This document shows, one piece after another, positions 1-35,081 of a DNA stretch of 64,000 nucleotides. Below the pieces are notes generated by a model, which was not told the origin of the DNA, searched no databases, and saw nothing but the letters and a program-made list of their open reading frames with translations. Every line of letters begins with the position of its first letter. Positions within the stretch are counted from its first letter, which is position 1. The DNA lies in contig NC_134109.1 in assembly GCF_040939455.1 (NCBI RefSeq), positions 30,955,501 through 31,019,500 on the forward strand, given 5' to 3'. The position numbers were made by a program, and so were the translations under genes. Source of the stretch: Microcebus murinus. Taxonomy: Eukaryota > Chordata > Mammalia > Primates > Cheirogaleidae.

Positions 1-633
1 TACTTTCTTATATATCTATGTTTTTATTTTCTCATTCTTAACATATTTTTAAATATTTTCTTTATTCATTGATTATTTCAAATAATCAGCTTTATCAATC
101 AATTCTGTTTTTACTTGTTTTCTATTTCTTTTCTTTTAGTTCTTTTTTGATTAATTGCCTTTTTTATGCTTTCTTTTGTTGTTTTAGGGGCTTTGGGGAG
201 GTTCTTTTTGTAATTGCATGTTTATTTTCAGTTATGTGCAATCATAGGACTTCATATGAAGTTTTTACCTTTTTGTTAATTGCCATATAACATAATTTCT
301 ATTTTGATATCCTCCTCAATCTGGGGGTTATTCAACATAGTATTATTATATTTTGAAGTTGGTACTTTGGAAAGTAGATTCATTTTTGAGATGTCAAGTT
401 CTACTGTCATTGGATGTACCATTGTCTTTTGTTTTACAAGTAACTTTGTATGCACAACATTTGACTATTAATTTTTAAACTAGTTGTAGATAACAGATGT
501 TATTCAAGCATGTTAAAACAACACAAAACACACATATAGACAAGCCATTTTTAATGGTTTCTTTTTCAAAAAGTTTCCCTTGAGATAAAAGTATACTCTA
601 CTTGCCCTTAATTCAAACATTTGTCTTTCTATT
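1..633. other. AT-rich intergenic DNA, no gene seen
   Basis: T-rich sequence with short chance open frames and no codon-level resemblance to a known protein. The stretch around 280-440 has the texture of an old antisense L1 fragment, but I could not anchor it to a specific L1 segment. Confidence 0.3.
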
Positions 634-770
634 TCTTTTTTTTTCTTTTTTTTTTTTTTTGGTAGAGACAAGGGCTTCATATGTTGCTTACACTGGTCTT
701 GAACTACTGGCCTCAAACGATCCTCCCCCTTTGGCCTCCCAGAGTGCTGGGATTACAGGTGTGTATGCCC
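634..770 (-). repeat. Alu half-element (monomer/truncated), antisense
   Basis: A long T-run (637-660) is followed by the reverse complement of an Alu arm: GGTAGAGACAAGGGC..., CTTGAACTACTGGCCTC and TGCTGGGATTACAGG near 745. Only one arm is present, so it is a truncated Alu or a FRAM/FLAM-like monomer. Confidence 0.85.
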
Positions 771-1700
771 AATCTATTTCTAACTATAAATGTTTCTGGA
801 AAGTTTTTTTTCTTTTAACATAAAGTTCAATAGATAAAATCCTATTTCACCATTGACTTACATTACAAAAACACACATCCATGTACCCAAAAAGGAAGCC
901 CTAGTTAATCAAATTGACAATATTTAGACAGAAAGCTTTCAGATGGGGTTTAACCCCATGGTGGCTGGAAGGTTAGACTTACTGCTTTGCTCTAATTATT
1001 GAAATTTATTGTAATCTAGGTAATAGTGCACTTCAAGACATTGGAATTGATTTAATTCCTTCGGAGTCCATGATTCTGTACAGAAAGATGTCTAGTACTT
1101 TCATATAGAACAGTTACCTCTGACACTCTCCAGAGTGTTACAGAGCAAGTTTCTGTTTGTTTGAGCATCACTAATGGGGGGTTCTTCATTGTATAGTATA
1201 TGGGAAGCTCTGGCCATTTCATTTGTTTCTTTAAAAAATTATGGATTATAGTTGAGCACTATGAAGGAAGTCATGGAAGATATAAATGTATTAGACATGG
1301 TCCCATTTATCCCATAGCTTATACTCCTTAAAAATAATAAGGAAAATATAGGAATAATTCTAAACTAGAATATTTATGATACTATCATAAAAGAAATGTG
1401 CATTATAAAGAAGAAACAGTTGATTTTATAGCTGAATAATGTTAAGGACTCAATTTTAACTCACTTCAAATTGCACCAGCCTGGAAATGGAGAGGACAAC
1501 TCTTAGCCACTCTAGGTCTAGCCATAGAAATCATTAATAGATCGAATGGTGAGAAGGACCAAAATTAATCTTCATGACATATTGACTTTGGGGTGTTAGA
1601 AAACCATTCAGGCTATGGGAAATGTACCAGAAGTCATCTACACTGTGATAAAATTTGAAGCCAAGGTGAAAGTTGAGTTTACCTAGAGAAAGAAGATAGA
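771..1700. other. Unassigned intergenic DNA
   Basis: No coding exon, RNA gene or recognisable repeat was found in this stretch between the Alu half-element and the MER5A element. Confidence 0.4.
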
Positions 1701-1701
1701 G

Positions 1702-1886
1702 CAGTGGTCTCACAGTGTAGTTCCCAGACCAGCAGCATCAACATCACCTGGAACCTTGTTTGAAAAGTAGATTTTTAGGACCCATCTCTGACCTACTGAG
1801 CAAGGAACTCTGGTGATAGGGCCCAGCAGTCTGTTTTAATGTTCTCTAGGGGATTCTGGTACACACTAAAGTCTGAGAGTCATTGG
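1702..1886 (+). mobile_element. MER5A-type nonautonomous hAT-Charlie element
   Basis: Starts CAGTGGTCTCACAGTGTAG and ends with the inverted partner GTCTGAGAGTCATTG. In between it reads through the familiar MER5A body (CCAGCAGCATCAACATCACC, GACCTACTGAGCAAGGAAC). Family recognition is from memory of the consensus. Confidence 0.85.
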
Positions 1887-2129
1887 GACAGGGAAAAACA
1901 GAAGAGGACTAAACACTTCAGTTTAAGGTTTATAAAGTTGAAGACAACAAAAATAAGTCTTCTTGAAAGCTTTAGCACTGGGGTTAGGTTTTAGAATTAT
2001 GGCCAAAATTCATGACTGTGGTATGGAAAGACTAGTCGCTTCATGAATCTATACTTTCATAATGCTATTGACATCTATTAATACTAATCTAATTTGATTC
2101 ACTCAAAAACCTTATAAAGTTTGGGAAAG

Positions 2130-2260
2130 AGCATGATTCCAGACTTATTTTATAAGTGAAGAAATTGAGGCTCAGAAAGGTTAAGCAGCTTTCACAAGGT
2201 CACACTTTTTTTTTTTATAGCAGTGCTATGGTTTAACATATGGAGAAACTGAGGTACATA
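2130..2260 (-). repeat. MIR SINE fragment, antisense
   Basis: GAAATTGAGGCTCAGAAAGG followed by CAAGGTCACAC is the reverse complement of the conserved MIR core. An A/T run interrupts it near 2210. Confidence 0.75.
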
Positions 2261-2548
2261 GTAGTGATACTTAAGGCGAGCATTATGCATAGACAATGGA
2301 GTTTACCACCTATATAGTATGATTTGATAGGTGCTTAAATTCCTCACTGCCCCAAATTTTGTCCCCTGACAATCTTCCCGCATACCTGTAATTCCTACTC
2401 TTTACAGTTACTCCTTTAGGGCCATCTCAAGGTTCACAATAAATGCTTATTTGAGTTATCAAACAAATGAGAGACTGAAGACCTATAGTCACTTAAATTG
2501 AATATATTCCTTATTTGAAAAGGTTAACAAATTATTGGCTATAGCATT

Positions 2549-3262
2549 ATTTAGACTATATGTATATGATTTAACACATTACTAACTTGCTAGGTACAGG
2601 GCTTTGATGGAGTGGGATCCAATAGGGTGATATTCTATGTAGTGAAGAATTCAAATTCAAACTTTGAAGTATTCTTCCCATTCTGTTTTCAGCTTGCTTA
2701 TACGCTATTCAGAGCAATAATGACTTTACACACTACAAATGATAAGACAGCAGGACAATGCTCTGAAATATATATTAGTCAAAGGCTATTGGAGCTCTGA
2801 GTAGGGAATAATATACATTGCCTGTGGAGTAAGGGTGACTTCAGGAACTGGTATCCCTGGAGCTGCATTTTGAAGATGTGGAAGTTCGTGGAATACACTA
2901 CTCAAGGAATAGCCTTCCTCCAGCATAGAGTATGAAGTGAACAGTGGCACAAAAGGCAGAACAAAATCATATTACAAACAGCCTTAAATTCCTCGCTAAG
3001 AAAATTACAGTGAACATGTATGTTCTGGAGAATCTTATCATTGTTTATGTTGTTTAGATAACTTTCAGCGGTGTGGAAGATAGACTTGGGAACCACTGTG
3101 GGTTTTGTTTGTTTTGGTATTTGACACTATAGTACTATAGACATGAGTGTCATTGGAGTAGCCTAAAGGCAGATCTGGAGTTTCTCCACTGGAGATCACT
3201 TAGGGGGCTACTTTAATAGGTGAAAAGATGATAAGGGATTAAACCAGAAACATTTCAGTGGC
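2549..3262. repeat. Paralogous block A-left (matches 51482-52130)
   Basis: This block aligns in the same orientation with 51482-52130. Shared stretches include GAGCTGCATTTTGAAG / AAGCTGCATTTTGAAG, the GCAACAGTGGCA-like region, AATTCCT.G.TAAGAAAAT, AACTTTCAG.. and GAGTTTCTCC. By eye the copies are roughly 70-75% identical with indels. The first ~150 bp also resemble a common old mammalian repeat ("...GCCAGGGAC...GATGCTGGGGATTCAACAG"). The rest does not look like a family consensus, and a second block (6290-6590) repeats in the same order, which points to segmental duplication. Confidence 0.7.
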
Positions 3263-3414
3263 AATGGAGAGGCAAGGACAGAAAGATTTCAGGGACAGCA
3301 TGGTAAATGTTACAACTTTATATCACCTCTGGGTGAGACTTTCTCTGATTCACTCTGGCAAAGGAGTGGGATGTATTTCAGACACATGTTCGTTTGTATG
3401 TCCCAAAGCTCACC

Positions 3415-3525
3415 AGTTTCTTTAAGGTAGAGATCGTATTTTTTTTTTTATCTCTCTGTTCCTAGAACAGTCCAATGACACGCAAAAAGGTGGTCTATAT
3501 GGTTGCTGAATCAGTGGAAAATAGG
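3415..3525 (+). repeat. L2-like LINE 3' fragment
   Basis: The stretch around TTTAAGGTAGAGATCGTA...TCTCTGTTCCTAGAACAG resembles the L2 3' end. It is short and diverged. Confidence 0.4.
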
Positions 3526-3726
3526 TATTCATATGGGCTATCTCACAATAAAAGCATTAGCATTAAAGGCTCAGTGATAACTGATAAGACAATACACTGA
3601 TTACATTCAACCTAACCTTTCTAGTGATTTCTTTTAAAGCCCTTATTAAGATGGTAAATTCCCCATCCCACACACTCCTATGGGCCAGGGAGTGTTCTAA
3701 GAAGACGTTAGTCTACACTCAGAAGA

Positions 3727-4040
3727 TGGTCTGGCGCGATGGCTCATACCTGTAATCCTAGTACTCTGGGAGGCCAAGGTGGGAGGAACGCTTGAAGTCA
3801 GGGGTTTCAGACCAGCCTGACAAAGAAAGAGCAAGATCCCAGCTCTACTAAAAATAGAAAAAGTTAGCCTGGCTTGGTGGCCTACGCCTGTAGTCCCCGC
3901 TACTCCGTAGGCTAAGGCAGGAGGATCTCTTGAGTCAAGGAGTCTGAGGTTGCTGTGAATTAGGCTGACGCCATCGTACTGTACCCCAGGCAACAGAGCG
4001 AGTCTCTCAAAAAAACAAAACAAAACCAACCAAACAAAAA
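3727..4040 (+). repeat. Alu SINE of strepsirrhine type
   Basis: Dimeric Alu in sense orientation: CTGGCGCGATGGCTCATACC at the left, an A-rich linker near 3848, a right arm ending GTTGCTGTGAATTAGGCTGA with CGCCATCGTACTG, and an A-rich tail. It is flanked by a short direct repeat CAGAAGA (3720-3726 and 4041-4047). It ends about 320 bp upstream of the COX16 start codon and so bounds the promoter region. Confidence 0.95.
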
Positions 4041-4059
4041 CAGAAGACGGGAAAGACCG

Positions 4060-4361
4060 CTTTCCATATCAATTAAATGGTGACTGCAAACCACATTCAA
4101 GTCCCTAAATCCCAATTGCACGCCCGGGTTTGGGAACCAAAATCGCTGACGCCCAATTTCTGGGCGGATGCGCGAGTATGTTACGGTGGATCGATTGCTT
4201 TTGCCTGGCGGAGGCCTATTACTAAAGGACCGCTTCCGGGAGAGCCACGGCAAGGAGATGAGTGAAGGACCTATTCGTTGTGGCTCAGAGCTTGGGCCGC
4301 TGAGATTTGGGAGTCAGCGCCAGGCCTGATTGGAGATATAAGTGGGTCGAAGGATTTCGTC
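4060..4361 (+). promoter_or_regulatory. Probable COX16 promoter and 5' UTR
   Basis: The ~300 bp between the Alu and the COX16 start codon is GC- and CpG-richer than its surroundings. Visible motifs are an ETS/GABPA-type CTTCCGG (4233-4239), a CCAAT box GCCCAAT (4151-4157), an inverted CCAAT (ATTGG, 4329-4333) and a partial NRF1-like GATGCGCGAG (4168-4177). ETS plus NRF1 motifs are common in TATA-less promoters of nuclear genes for mitochondrial proteins. The transcription start cannot be placed from sequence alone. A TATAAG string at 4338 is too close to the ATG to be a convincing TATA box. Confidence 0.6.
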
Positions 4362-27815
<23,454 letters not shown>

Positions 27816-28040
27816 CTATGCTGATTCTTTTTTTTTTTTTTTAAATAAAAATACAATAAACTGTTGCTCTCACTTCATACTCCTTTCTAGGTGAAAGAAA
27901 ATTCCAGGTCCATGGAAACCTGGATTTGAGTAATTTGATGTCAGATAGTCTTGATAAAATGTCAAGTACAGGTCTTTATACTGTTTAGCTATTCCATTTG
28001 CAAATAAAAGTAACAGTGTTGACTATATTTACATTTTCAA
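27816..28040 (+). terminator. COX16 3' UTR with candidate poly(A) signals
   Basis: AATAAA hexamers occur at 27844-27849, 27855-27860 and 28003-28008, the first only 29 bp after the stop codon. A T18 run (27825-27842) precedes the first pair. Which is used cannot be told from sequence. Confidence 0.65.
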
Positions 28041-28844
28041 CAAAAATGTGGATACTGCTACTAAATTATATATGTATTCTGTTCTCCAACTACCCACCCA
28101 TATTCCTTTTCTACTTGCCAGTAGGGCATCATTTTGAAACTTCATTTTGATTTCTGATGCCTAGTGAAAATAGCCAATCTGGATCCACATTCTCACAGTA
28201 AAGCAGTGACTTTATGTCAAACCTATTGGGAAAAGAATAGTGATTTGATCAAAGTCTTGATTTTATATGTAATACCTCACATAGTGTGCTAATTGGTCTG
28301 TAAAGCACCACCTGATGATTGTATTGATACCATTAACATGTCAAGGAAATTATATTATGGCAAATTTGTTCAGGTAATCCACAGGTGACTAAAATTCAGG
28401 AAACACTGTTTAAAGTATATTTTACGCCTCAGAATAATTTGTTTTCAAATTGACACTCAAGTTTTTTTGTTTGTTATTTAACTTTGGGTTTATGCTATGA
28501 TATGATTTCTAGGCAAAAGGATAGAATTGAGGGAAGTTAGTTTTTCTGAACTTACTTTCTTCTTTTCACCCCTGTCTTGGGCAACTTTATTCCCCTACCT
28601 TCCAGTATTTTCATACTTAGCTCCAGATGCATAAAGTCTCAATGGAAACACTCCCCTATAATTGCCAAAAAATCATAACCCAACCCATCCTCTCCCCCCA
28701 ATCAAAATTTGTATTCTTTTCAGCAGATTTGTTTTAGCAAAAAGTAGAGTAAGTTGATTATTTAGTCAAGACAATTTGTGATAGAGATGATTTGTAAGAG
28801 TTATCTGAGGGAGCAAATAGATTTCATGGGAGAAAGGAAAAAAA
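28041..28844. other. Unassigned DNA downstream of COX16
   Basis: No coding sequence or firm repeat. It may include a longer COX16 3' UTR. Confidence 0.35.
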
Positions 28845-29600
28845 ACCCCTACCTAAACCTCACTCCTTACACAAAAGTAACTTCAAAATGGATCATTGAT
28901 TTAAATAAGTAAAACATAAAACTATAAAACTTTTAGGAAATAAAAAAAAAAACAACAGGAGAAAGTGTTCTGGACCTAGTGAATAGTTCTTACCAAAAAA
29001 TATTCATAAAAGATGAACTCAACTGATTAACTTTATCAAAATTACTAACTTTTGCTTACTAATAAAATTGATAAACCTCTAGCCAGACTAAGAAAAAAGA
29101 AGACACAAATTACTAATACAGTAAATTTAAAAAAGGACTATCACTACTACCCGCTTATGTTAAAAGAATAATAAATATTAACAAGTCTGTGTCCACAATT
29201 TGATAACCTAGAAGAAGTAGATCAATTTCTTGAAAGACACAATGTACTAAAACTCATATAAGAGGAAATAAATGATCTGAATAATCAATAATTAATACCC
29301 TTCCAATAAAGAAAGCACCAGGCCCAGATGGGTTCACTGGTGAATTCTATGAAATTTCTAAAGAAGAAATTTTGCCAATTCTCTACAATCTCTTCCAGAA
29401 GACAGAGGCAGAGAGAATACTTACTAATTCATTCTGAGGCCCTATCCTACTCTAATACCAAAAGCACACAAAGACATTGCAAGAGCAGAAAACTAGACCA
29501 CTATTTCTTATGAACATAGGTGGAAAACTCCTAAACAAAATAGTAAATTAAATCCAACATGTATAAAAATATGCCATGACCAATTGAGATTTTTAAAATA
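28845..29600 (+). mobile_element. Old L1M ORF2 fragments
   Basis: 28855-29060 resembles the ORF2 C-terminal region (AAAATGGATCATTGATTTAA). 29065-29560 resembles the region before the reverse transcriptase (CCTCTAGCCAGACTAAGAAA; AAAGCACCAGGCCCAGATGG). The order is not collinear, so two pieces are present. Confidence 0.75.
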
Positions 29601-29614
29601 AATTTTATGTATAT

Positions 29615-29943
29615 ATTTTTTTTTTTTTGAGACAGAGTCTCGCTTTGTTGCCCAGGCTAGAGTGAGTGCCGTGGCGTCAGCCTAGCTCACAGCAACCTCA
29701 AACTCCTGGGCTCGAGTGATCCTCCTGCCTCAGCCTCCCGAGCAGCTGGGACTACAGGCATGCGCCACCATGCCCGGCTAATTTTTTATATATATATCAG
29801 TTGGCCAATTAATTTCTTTCGATTTATAGTAGAGACGGGTCTCACTCTTGCTCAGGCTGGTTTTGAACTCCTGACCTTGAGCAATCTGCCCGCCTCGGCC
29901 TCCCAAGAGCTAGGATTACAGGCGTGAGCCACAGCGCCCGGCC
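29615..29943 (-). repeat. Strepsirrhine Alu SINE, antisense, with 14-bp target duplication
   Basis: TTTTTTTGAGACAGAGTCTC to GTGAGCCACAGCGCCCGGCC. It contains the lemur-type middle insert (TATATATATCAGTTGGCCAA...TTTCTTTCGATTTATAG). It is bordered by perfect AATTTTATGTATAT repeats (29601-29614 and 29944-29957). Low divergence marks it as one of the youngest insertions here. Confidence 0.97.
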
Positions 29944-29957
29944 AATTTTATGTATAT

Positions 29958-30860
29958 TTAAGGTATAAAACATGTTATAAGATACATATGTTGTATATAA
30001 TGAAATGGTTACTATAGTGAAACAAATTAATAAGATTTATTGGAGATTTACAAGGTTGGATCAATATTTGAAAAGCAATATAATCTATCACATCAATAGG
30101 CTATATAAGAAAAATCACCTGGTCATATTAATAGAAGCAGAGAAAGCATTTCAAAAAATTCAATACCCATCCATAATAAAAACTCTCAGCAAACTAGAAA
30201 TGAAGAATAACTTCCTCAACTTGATAAAGAACATCTATAAAAAAAATCTACAGCTAACATTACACTTAGTAGTAACTCGATGTTTTCCTAATAAGATCAG
30301 TAATAATGCATGGATTTCCCCTGTCACCACTCCTATTAACATCATGAAAATTTCTAGCTAATGCAGTAAGACAAGAAAAGAAAATGTATAGATTGGAAAG
30401 GAAGAAATACTTTCTTTACACAGATAAGATTTTCTATGTAAAGAATCCCAAAGAATTGACAGCAAAAAAAAACTGGAAAAAATAAGCATTTATAGCAAAG
30501 TTGCAAGATAAAAGGTTAATATACAAAAAACAACTTTCCTATATACCAGCAATGAACAATTGGAATTTGAGATTAAAAACAACACTATTTGCATTAGCAC
30601 CAAATAAAAGCACCTTTGACATAAATCTAACAAAATATGTACAAGACTTATATGAGGAAAACTACAAACCTCTGATAAAAAAAATGAAGAAAGATCTAAA
30701 TAAATAGATATTCCACATTCATGGATAGAAAGACTCAATATTCTCATGGTTTAATTTTCAACTACATTGAATGCAATCCCAATAAAATCTTAGTAAATTA
30801 TTTTATGAATATCAACAAACTGATTCTATAGATAGTATAAAAAATTAAAGGTATGATGAC
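29958..30860 (+). mobile_element. Old L1M fragment (ORF2 reverse transcriptase part)
   Basis: AAAAATCACCTGGTCATATT, AATTCAATACCCATCCATAA and AAACTCTCAGCAAACTAGAA read as decayed L1 ORF2 (LVILIEAEKAFQKIQYP). Confidence 0.8.
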
Positions 30861-31794
30861 AATGGTTCATCAAATAGAGAACACCAATAAAGAGATAGAA
30901 ATTACAAAACAGAAATAAATGGAAATTCTGAGGTTGAAAGTACAAAGACCAAAATGAAAAATTCACTAGTGAGGCACAAGAGTAGTTTTCAACTGTCAGA
31001 ACAAAGAATTGAATAACTTGAAGTTGGGAGATTATTGCAATCCGAAAAACAGAAAGAAATGAAAAAACAAAACAAAAGCCTCAGAGATATGTCAGACACC
31101 ATTAACCCTTTGCACTCGGATGTCTAGTGTGGATAATGTCGAGTGGATAATGAGAAAAAAACAAGCGAATGCAAAGAGTTAAGTGCATCAAATATGCTTA
31201 TCAAGAGTAACAGAAGAAAAGAGTGGAAGTAGCATAAAAATCTTCAAAAAATATCAAAAATTCTTTCCACATTTAATGAAAAACATTAATCTAAAAATCC
31301 AATAAGCTCAACTAACTTAAAATAGGGTTACTACAAAAAAAATTCCAAACCCAGACACAATCACAGTCAAAATATTGAAAGATGCAGAGAGAATCTTAAA
31401 AGCAGCAAGAGAAAAACATTTTACAATAAGATTAACAGCTGATTTTTCATCAGGCATAATGGAGGCCAGCAGACAATAAGATGACAGACATATTTAAAGT
31501 GCTGAAAGAAAAAACTGTCAACAAAGACACCTAATTCTAAGAAAAATACCTTTCAAAAATGAAGGTGAAATAAAGATATTTCCATGTAAATGGAAGTTGA
31601 GAAAATTTGTAGTTAGCAAACTTGCCTTATGAGAAATACCGAAGGTGTGTTTTTAGGTGAAGAAGAAGCAAAACCATATATAGTAATTCAAATCCACAAG
31701 AAAAGATAAATAGCACTGATAAAGGTAATTAGGCATGTAATAATATACATTTAAATTATAATTATTCTTACCTCATTTTTAATATATGTGTATA
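30861..31794 (+). mobile_element. Old L1M ORF1 region
   Basis: Resembles L1M ORF1 sense sequence: AAAATCTTAAAAGCAGCAAG-like text near 31393, CAGCTGATTTTTCATCAGGC at 31437 and TAAAGTGCTGAAAGAAAAAA at 31495. A piggyBac MITE interrupts it at 31102-31182. Confidence 0.75.
31102..31182. mobile_element. 81-bp piggyBac-like MITE, copy 2
   Basis: TTAA at both ends (31102-31105, 31179-31182). Inner ends are CCCTTTGCACTCGG and CGAATGCAAAGAG. It is the same length as copy 1 with about nine base differences by eye. Removing it and one TTAA rejoins the L1M ORF1 text (GACACCATTAAGTGCATCAA), so the host sequence itself proves insertion. Confidence 0.9.
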
Positions 31795-32114
<320 letters not shown>

Positions 32115-32974
32115 TAAAGCAAACAAAATGTTATTTATAAAATGTATTTTGAGGCCTATAACATATAGATATGTAATATAGTAGAAAATCAAAGAACAAA
32201 AGAAAGGAACAAAATGTACCTTTATTGGAATAAGTAAATTTAAAAACTTACTTGTAAAATTATAAGAAGAAAATGACACCTGATGGTAACTTGAATCCAC
32301 AGGGCCAATGAAGAGAATTAAGCATTGTAAATAAGATTAATATAAAAATTTTATAAGTAAGTTTTTAGAAATTTCTCACATTCTTTAAAATATAAGATTG
32401 CATAAAGCAATAATTATAACACTACAATGGGCTTGCGATGTGTATATGTAATATGCATAATAATGGCACAAAAAAGGGGGAATCAAGCTCAAAAGGATAA
32501 TTTCTATATCTTATTGAAATGAAGTTAGTGTAAATTTGACATAGATTCTAAGTTAGTATGTATATTGTAAGCCCTAGGGTAACTCATAAGAAAATCACTC
32601 AAAAATATAGTTAAAAAAGAATTAAATGTTATGCTGGAAAATATCCATTTAATACAAAGGTAGGCAGTTAAGGAGGAATAGAGAGAGGAAAACTGTAAGA
32701 ACACAAACAGAAAAAAGTCCTACTTATCAGTTTGGATATAAAAGGATTAAATTATGAATTAAATGGCAAATTGGCAGAATGCATAGAAAATACACTCCCA
32801 ACTCTATGCTATCTACAAGAGGCTCACTTTATTTTTTAACAGCTTTGAGATAACATTGACATAAAAGTTATATACATTGAAGGTGTATAACTTCATGTTG
32901 TTACATACACATACATTGTGAAATGAGCACCACATTCCAGCTAATTAACACATCTGTCACAACTACATAGTTAC

Positions 32975-33012
32975 CATTTGTGTGTGTTTGTGTGTGCATG
33001 TGTGTGTATGCT
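32975..33012. repeat. GT-rich simple repeat
   Basis: Imperfect TGTGTG tract inside the antisense L1M. Confidence 0.8.
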
Positions 33013-33430
33013 CATCAGGCATATTGTCTTGTGGTTTTCTTTTCTTCTGTTGTCTTTGTCTGCCTTTAGAATCAGGATAATGCTGGTCTCATCAAATGAG
33101 TTTGGGAGTGTTCCCTCTTTTTGTATATTTTGGAAATGTTTAAAAATGTTAGTACTAATTCTTCTTTGAATGTTTGGTAAAATTCACCTTTGAAGTTATC
33201 TGGCGCTGGGCTTTTTTTTGTTGGAAAGTTTTTGGTTATTGATCCAATCTCCTTTTTTTGGTCTGTTTACGCTCCCTATTTCTTCTTGATTCAGTCTTGG
33301 TAGATTGTATATATTTAGAAATGTATACATTTCTTTTAGATTATCACATTTGTTAGCATATAATTGTTCTTAATAGTAGTCCCTATGATCCTTTTAATTT
33401 TTGTGTTATCTATTTTTAATATCTCTTCTT

Positions 33431-33896
33431 TGTGAAGGAAGTTTGCTGTGCACTGTTTACCAACTCCTCTGTGTCTGGTGAGGCAGAACACTGACAGAAC
33501 AAGTTATGGAGCAGGTTTATTGCTTACAGATAGGCAGCAATGGACAAGGAAAGACTAGGATTCATTGTGAGGCAGTCCCCCAAGGCTCAGGAAGTCTACC
33601 TTACCTTAGCTGGATGGAGTATCATCTATGCATGCCCCACTTGCACCACAGATTAACGACTCTAAAAGCAGCCTGCCCTAGGTTTTATGCCCCAGAGAAT
33701 GTGATGCACTGCGCTGGTGTTTAAGGATATCCTGTTTCTAGGTAGTACTAAAACTGAGCCTGGCTGTACTGGCGAGTCTCCCCTTATCTCTAGATGTTGC
33801 AATCACAGAACATTCTATAATTTTTTTTGAGAAGTACAAGCAAGAAAGTAGGGGAGAACTAGGTTTGTCTAAGGCCACCCAGAGAACTGTCCTACA
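33431..33896 (-). mobile_element. Solo endogenous retroviral LTR (466 bp), antisense
   Basis: Starts TGTGAAGG and ends CCTACA (TG...CA). It is flanked by exact 5-bp duplications TTCTT (33426-33430 and 33897-33901). A reversed poly(A) signal (TTTATT at about 33517, AATAAA on the minus strand) sets the orientation. L1 text resumes in register after it. No retroviral genes are present. Family not identified. Confidence 0.85.
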
Positions 33897-35081
33897 TTCT
33901 TTCATTTCTGATTTTACTTATTTGAGTCTTCTCTTCCTTTTTCTAAGTCCAGCTAACAGTTTGTTCATTTTATTTATCTTTTTTAAAAAATAAATCTTAG
34001 TTTCATTTATTTTTTCCCTCTATCCTCTATTTCACTTATTTCTGCCCTAATCTTTATTATTTCCTTCCTTCTGCTAACTCTGGGTTTTAGTTTTTCCTTC
34101 TTTTTCTAGTCCCTTAAGGTGTAAAGTTAGGTTGTTTGAGATCTTCCTTCTTTTTTTAATGTAGGCATTTAACACTATTAACTTCCCTATTAGTACTGTT
34201 TTTGTTGCATTCCATAAGTTTTGGTCAGTTTTATTTTAATTTTCACTTATTTCTAGGTATTTTTAAAATTCCTTTTTGATTTACTCTTTTACCCAGTGGT
34301 TGTTCCAGAGTGTGTTGTTTAGTTCCCATGTGTTTGTGAATTTTCCTGTTTTCTTTTTGTTATTGTTTTCTATTTTCATTCCACTGTGGTCAGAGAAGAT
34401 ACTTAATGTGATTTCAATCTTAAATTTGTTAATGCTTATTTTGGGACCTGGAATATGCTCTATCCTGGAAAATGTTCTATGTGTTCTTGTGAAGAATATG
34501 CATTTTGCTGTTGTTAGGTGAAAAGTTCTATATATGTCATTTAGGTCCATTTGGTCCATAGTGTTAAGTCAGCTGTTTTCTTATTGAAATGTTGCTTGGA
34601 TGTCCTATCTATTATTGCAGATAGAGTATTGAAGTCTCCCACTGTCATTGTATTGTTGTCAATTTCTCCCTTCAGAGCAGTTAATTTTTTAAATATATAT
34701 TTAAGTGCTCTAATGCGTGCATATATATTTATCATTCTTATATCTTCTTGTTCAATTGAACCTTTAATTACTATATAATGACCTTCTTTGTCTGACAGTT
34801 TTTGACTTAGTTTATTTTGTCTAAGTATAGTCACCCCTGTTCTATAAGGGATGCTATAAACAATTGTATGTCAATAAATTAAATAACTTAATTAAACAAA
34901 TTCCTAAAAAGATAAACTACTCAAATTGACTCAAGACGACATATAAAATCTGAATATTTCTATAACAAGTAAAAACATTAGCTTAGTATTTTTAAAATAC
35001 CCACAAAGAAAAGCCCAGACTTAGATGGCTTTTTTGGTGAATTCTACAAAACATTTAAAGGAAGAATTAATGGCAGTTTTT

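Larger units (their letters stand above)
32826..34850 (-). mobile_element. Old L1M, antisense, nested in the sense L1M
   Basis: From its 3' end (TTTTTTAACAGCTTTGAGAT at 32835) it reads backwards through the RT-adjacent region to the endonuclease (minus-strand ALKGEIDNNTMTVGDFNTLS near 34650). It is interrupted by a solo LTR at 33431-33896. Confidence 0.8.

Noticed and set aside
1..3700. SYNJ2BP exons or a SYNJ2BP-COX16 read-through exon
   Set aside because: Expected from human gene order, but no PDZ-domain coding text or suitable exon was seen in these bases.
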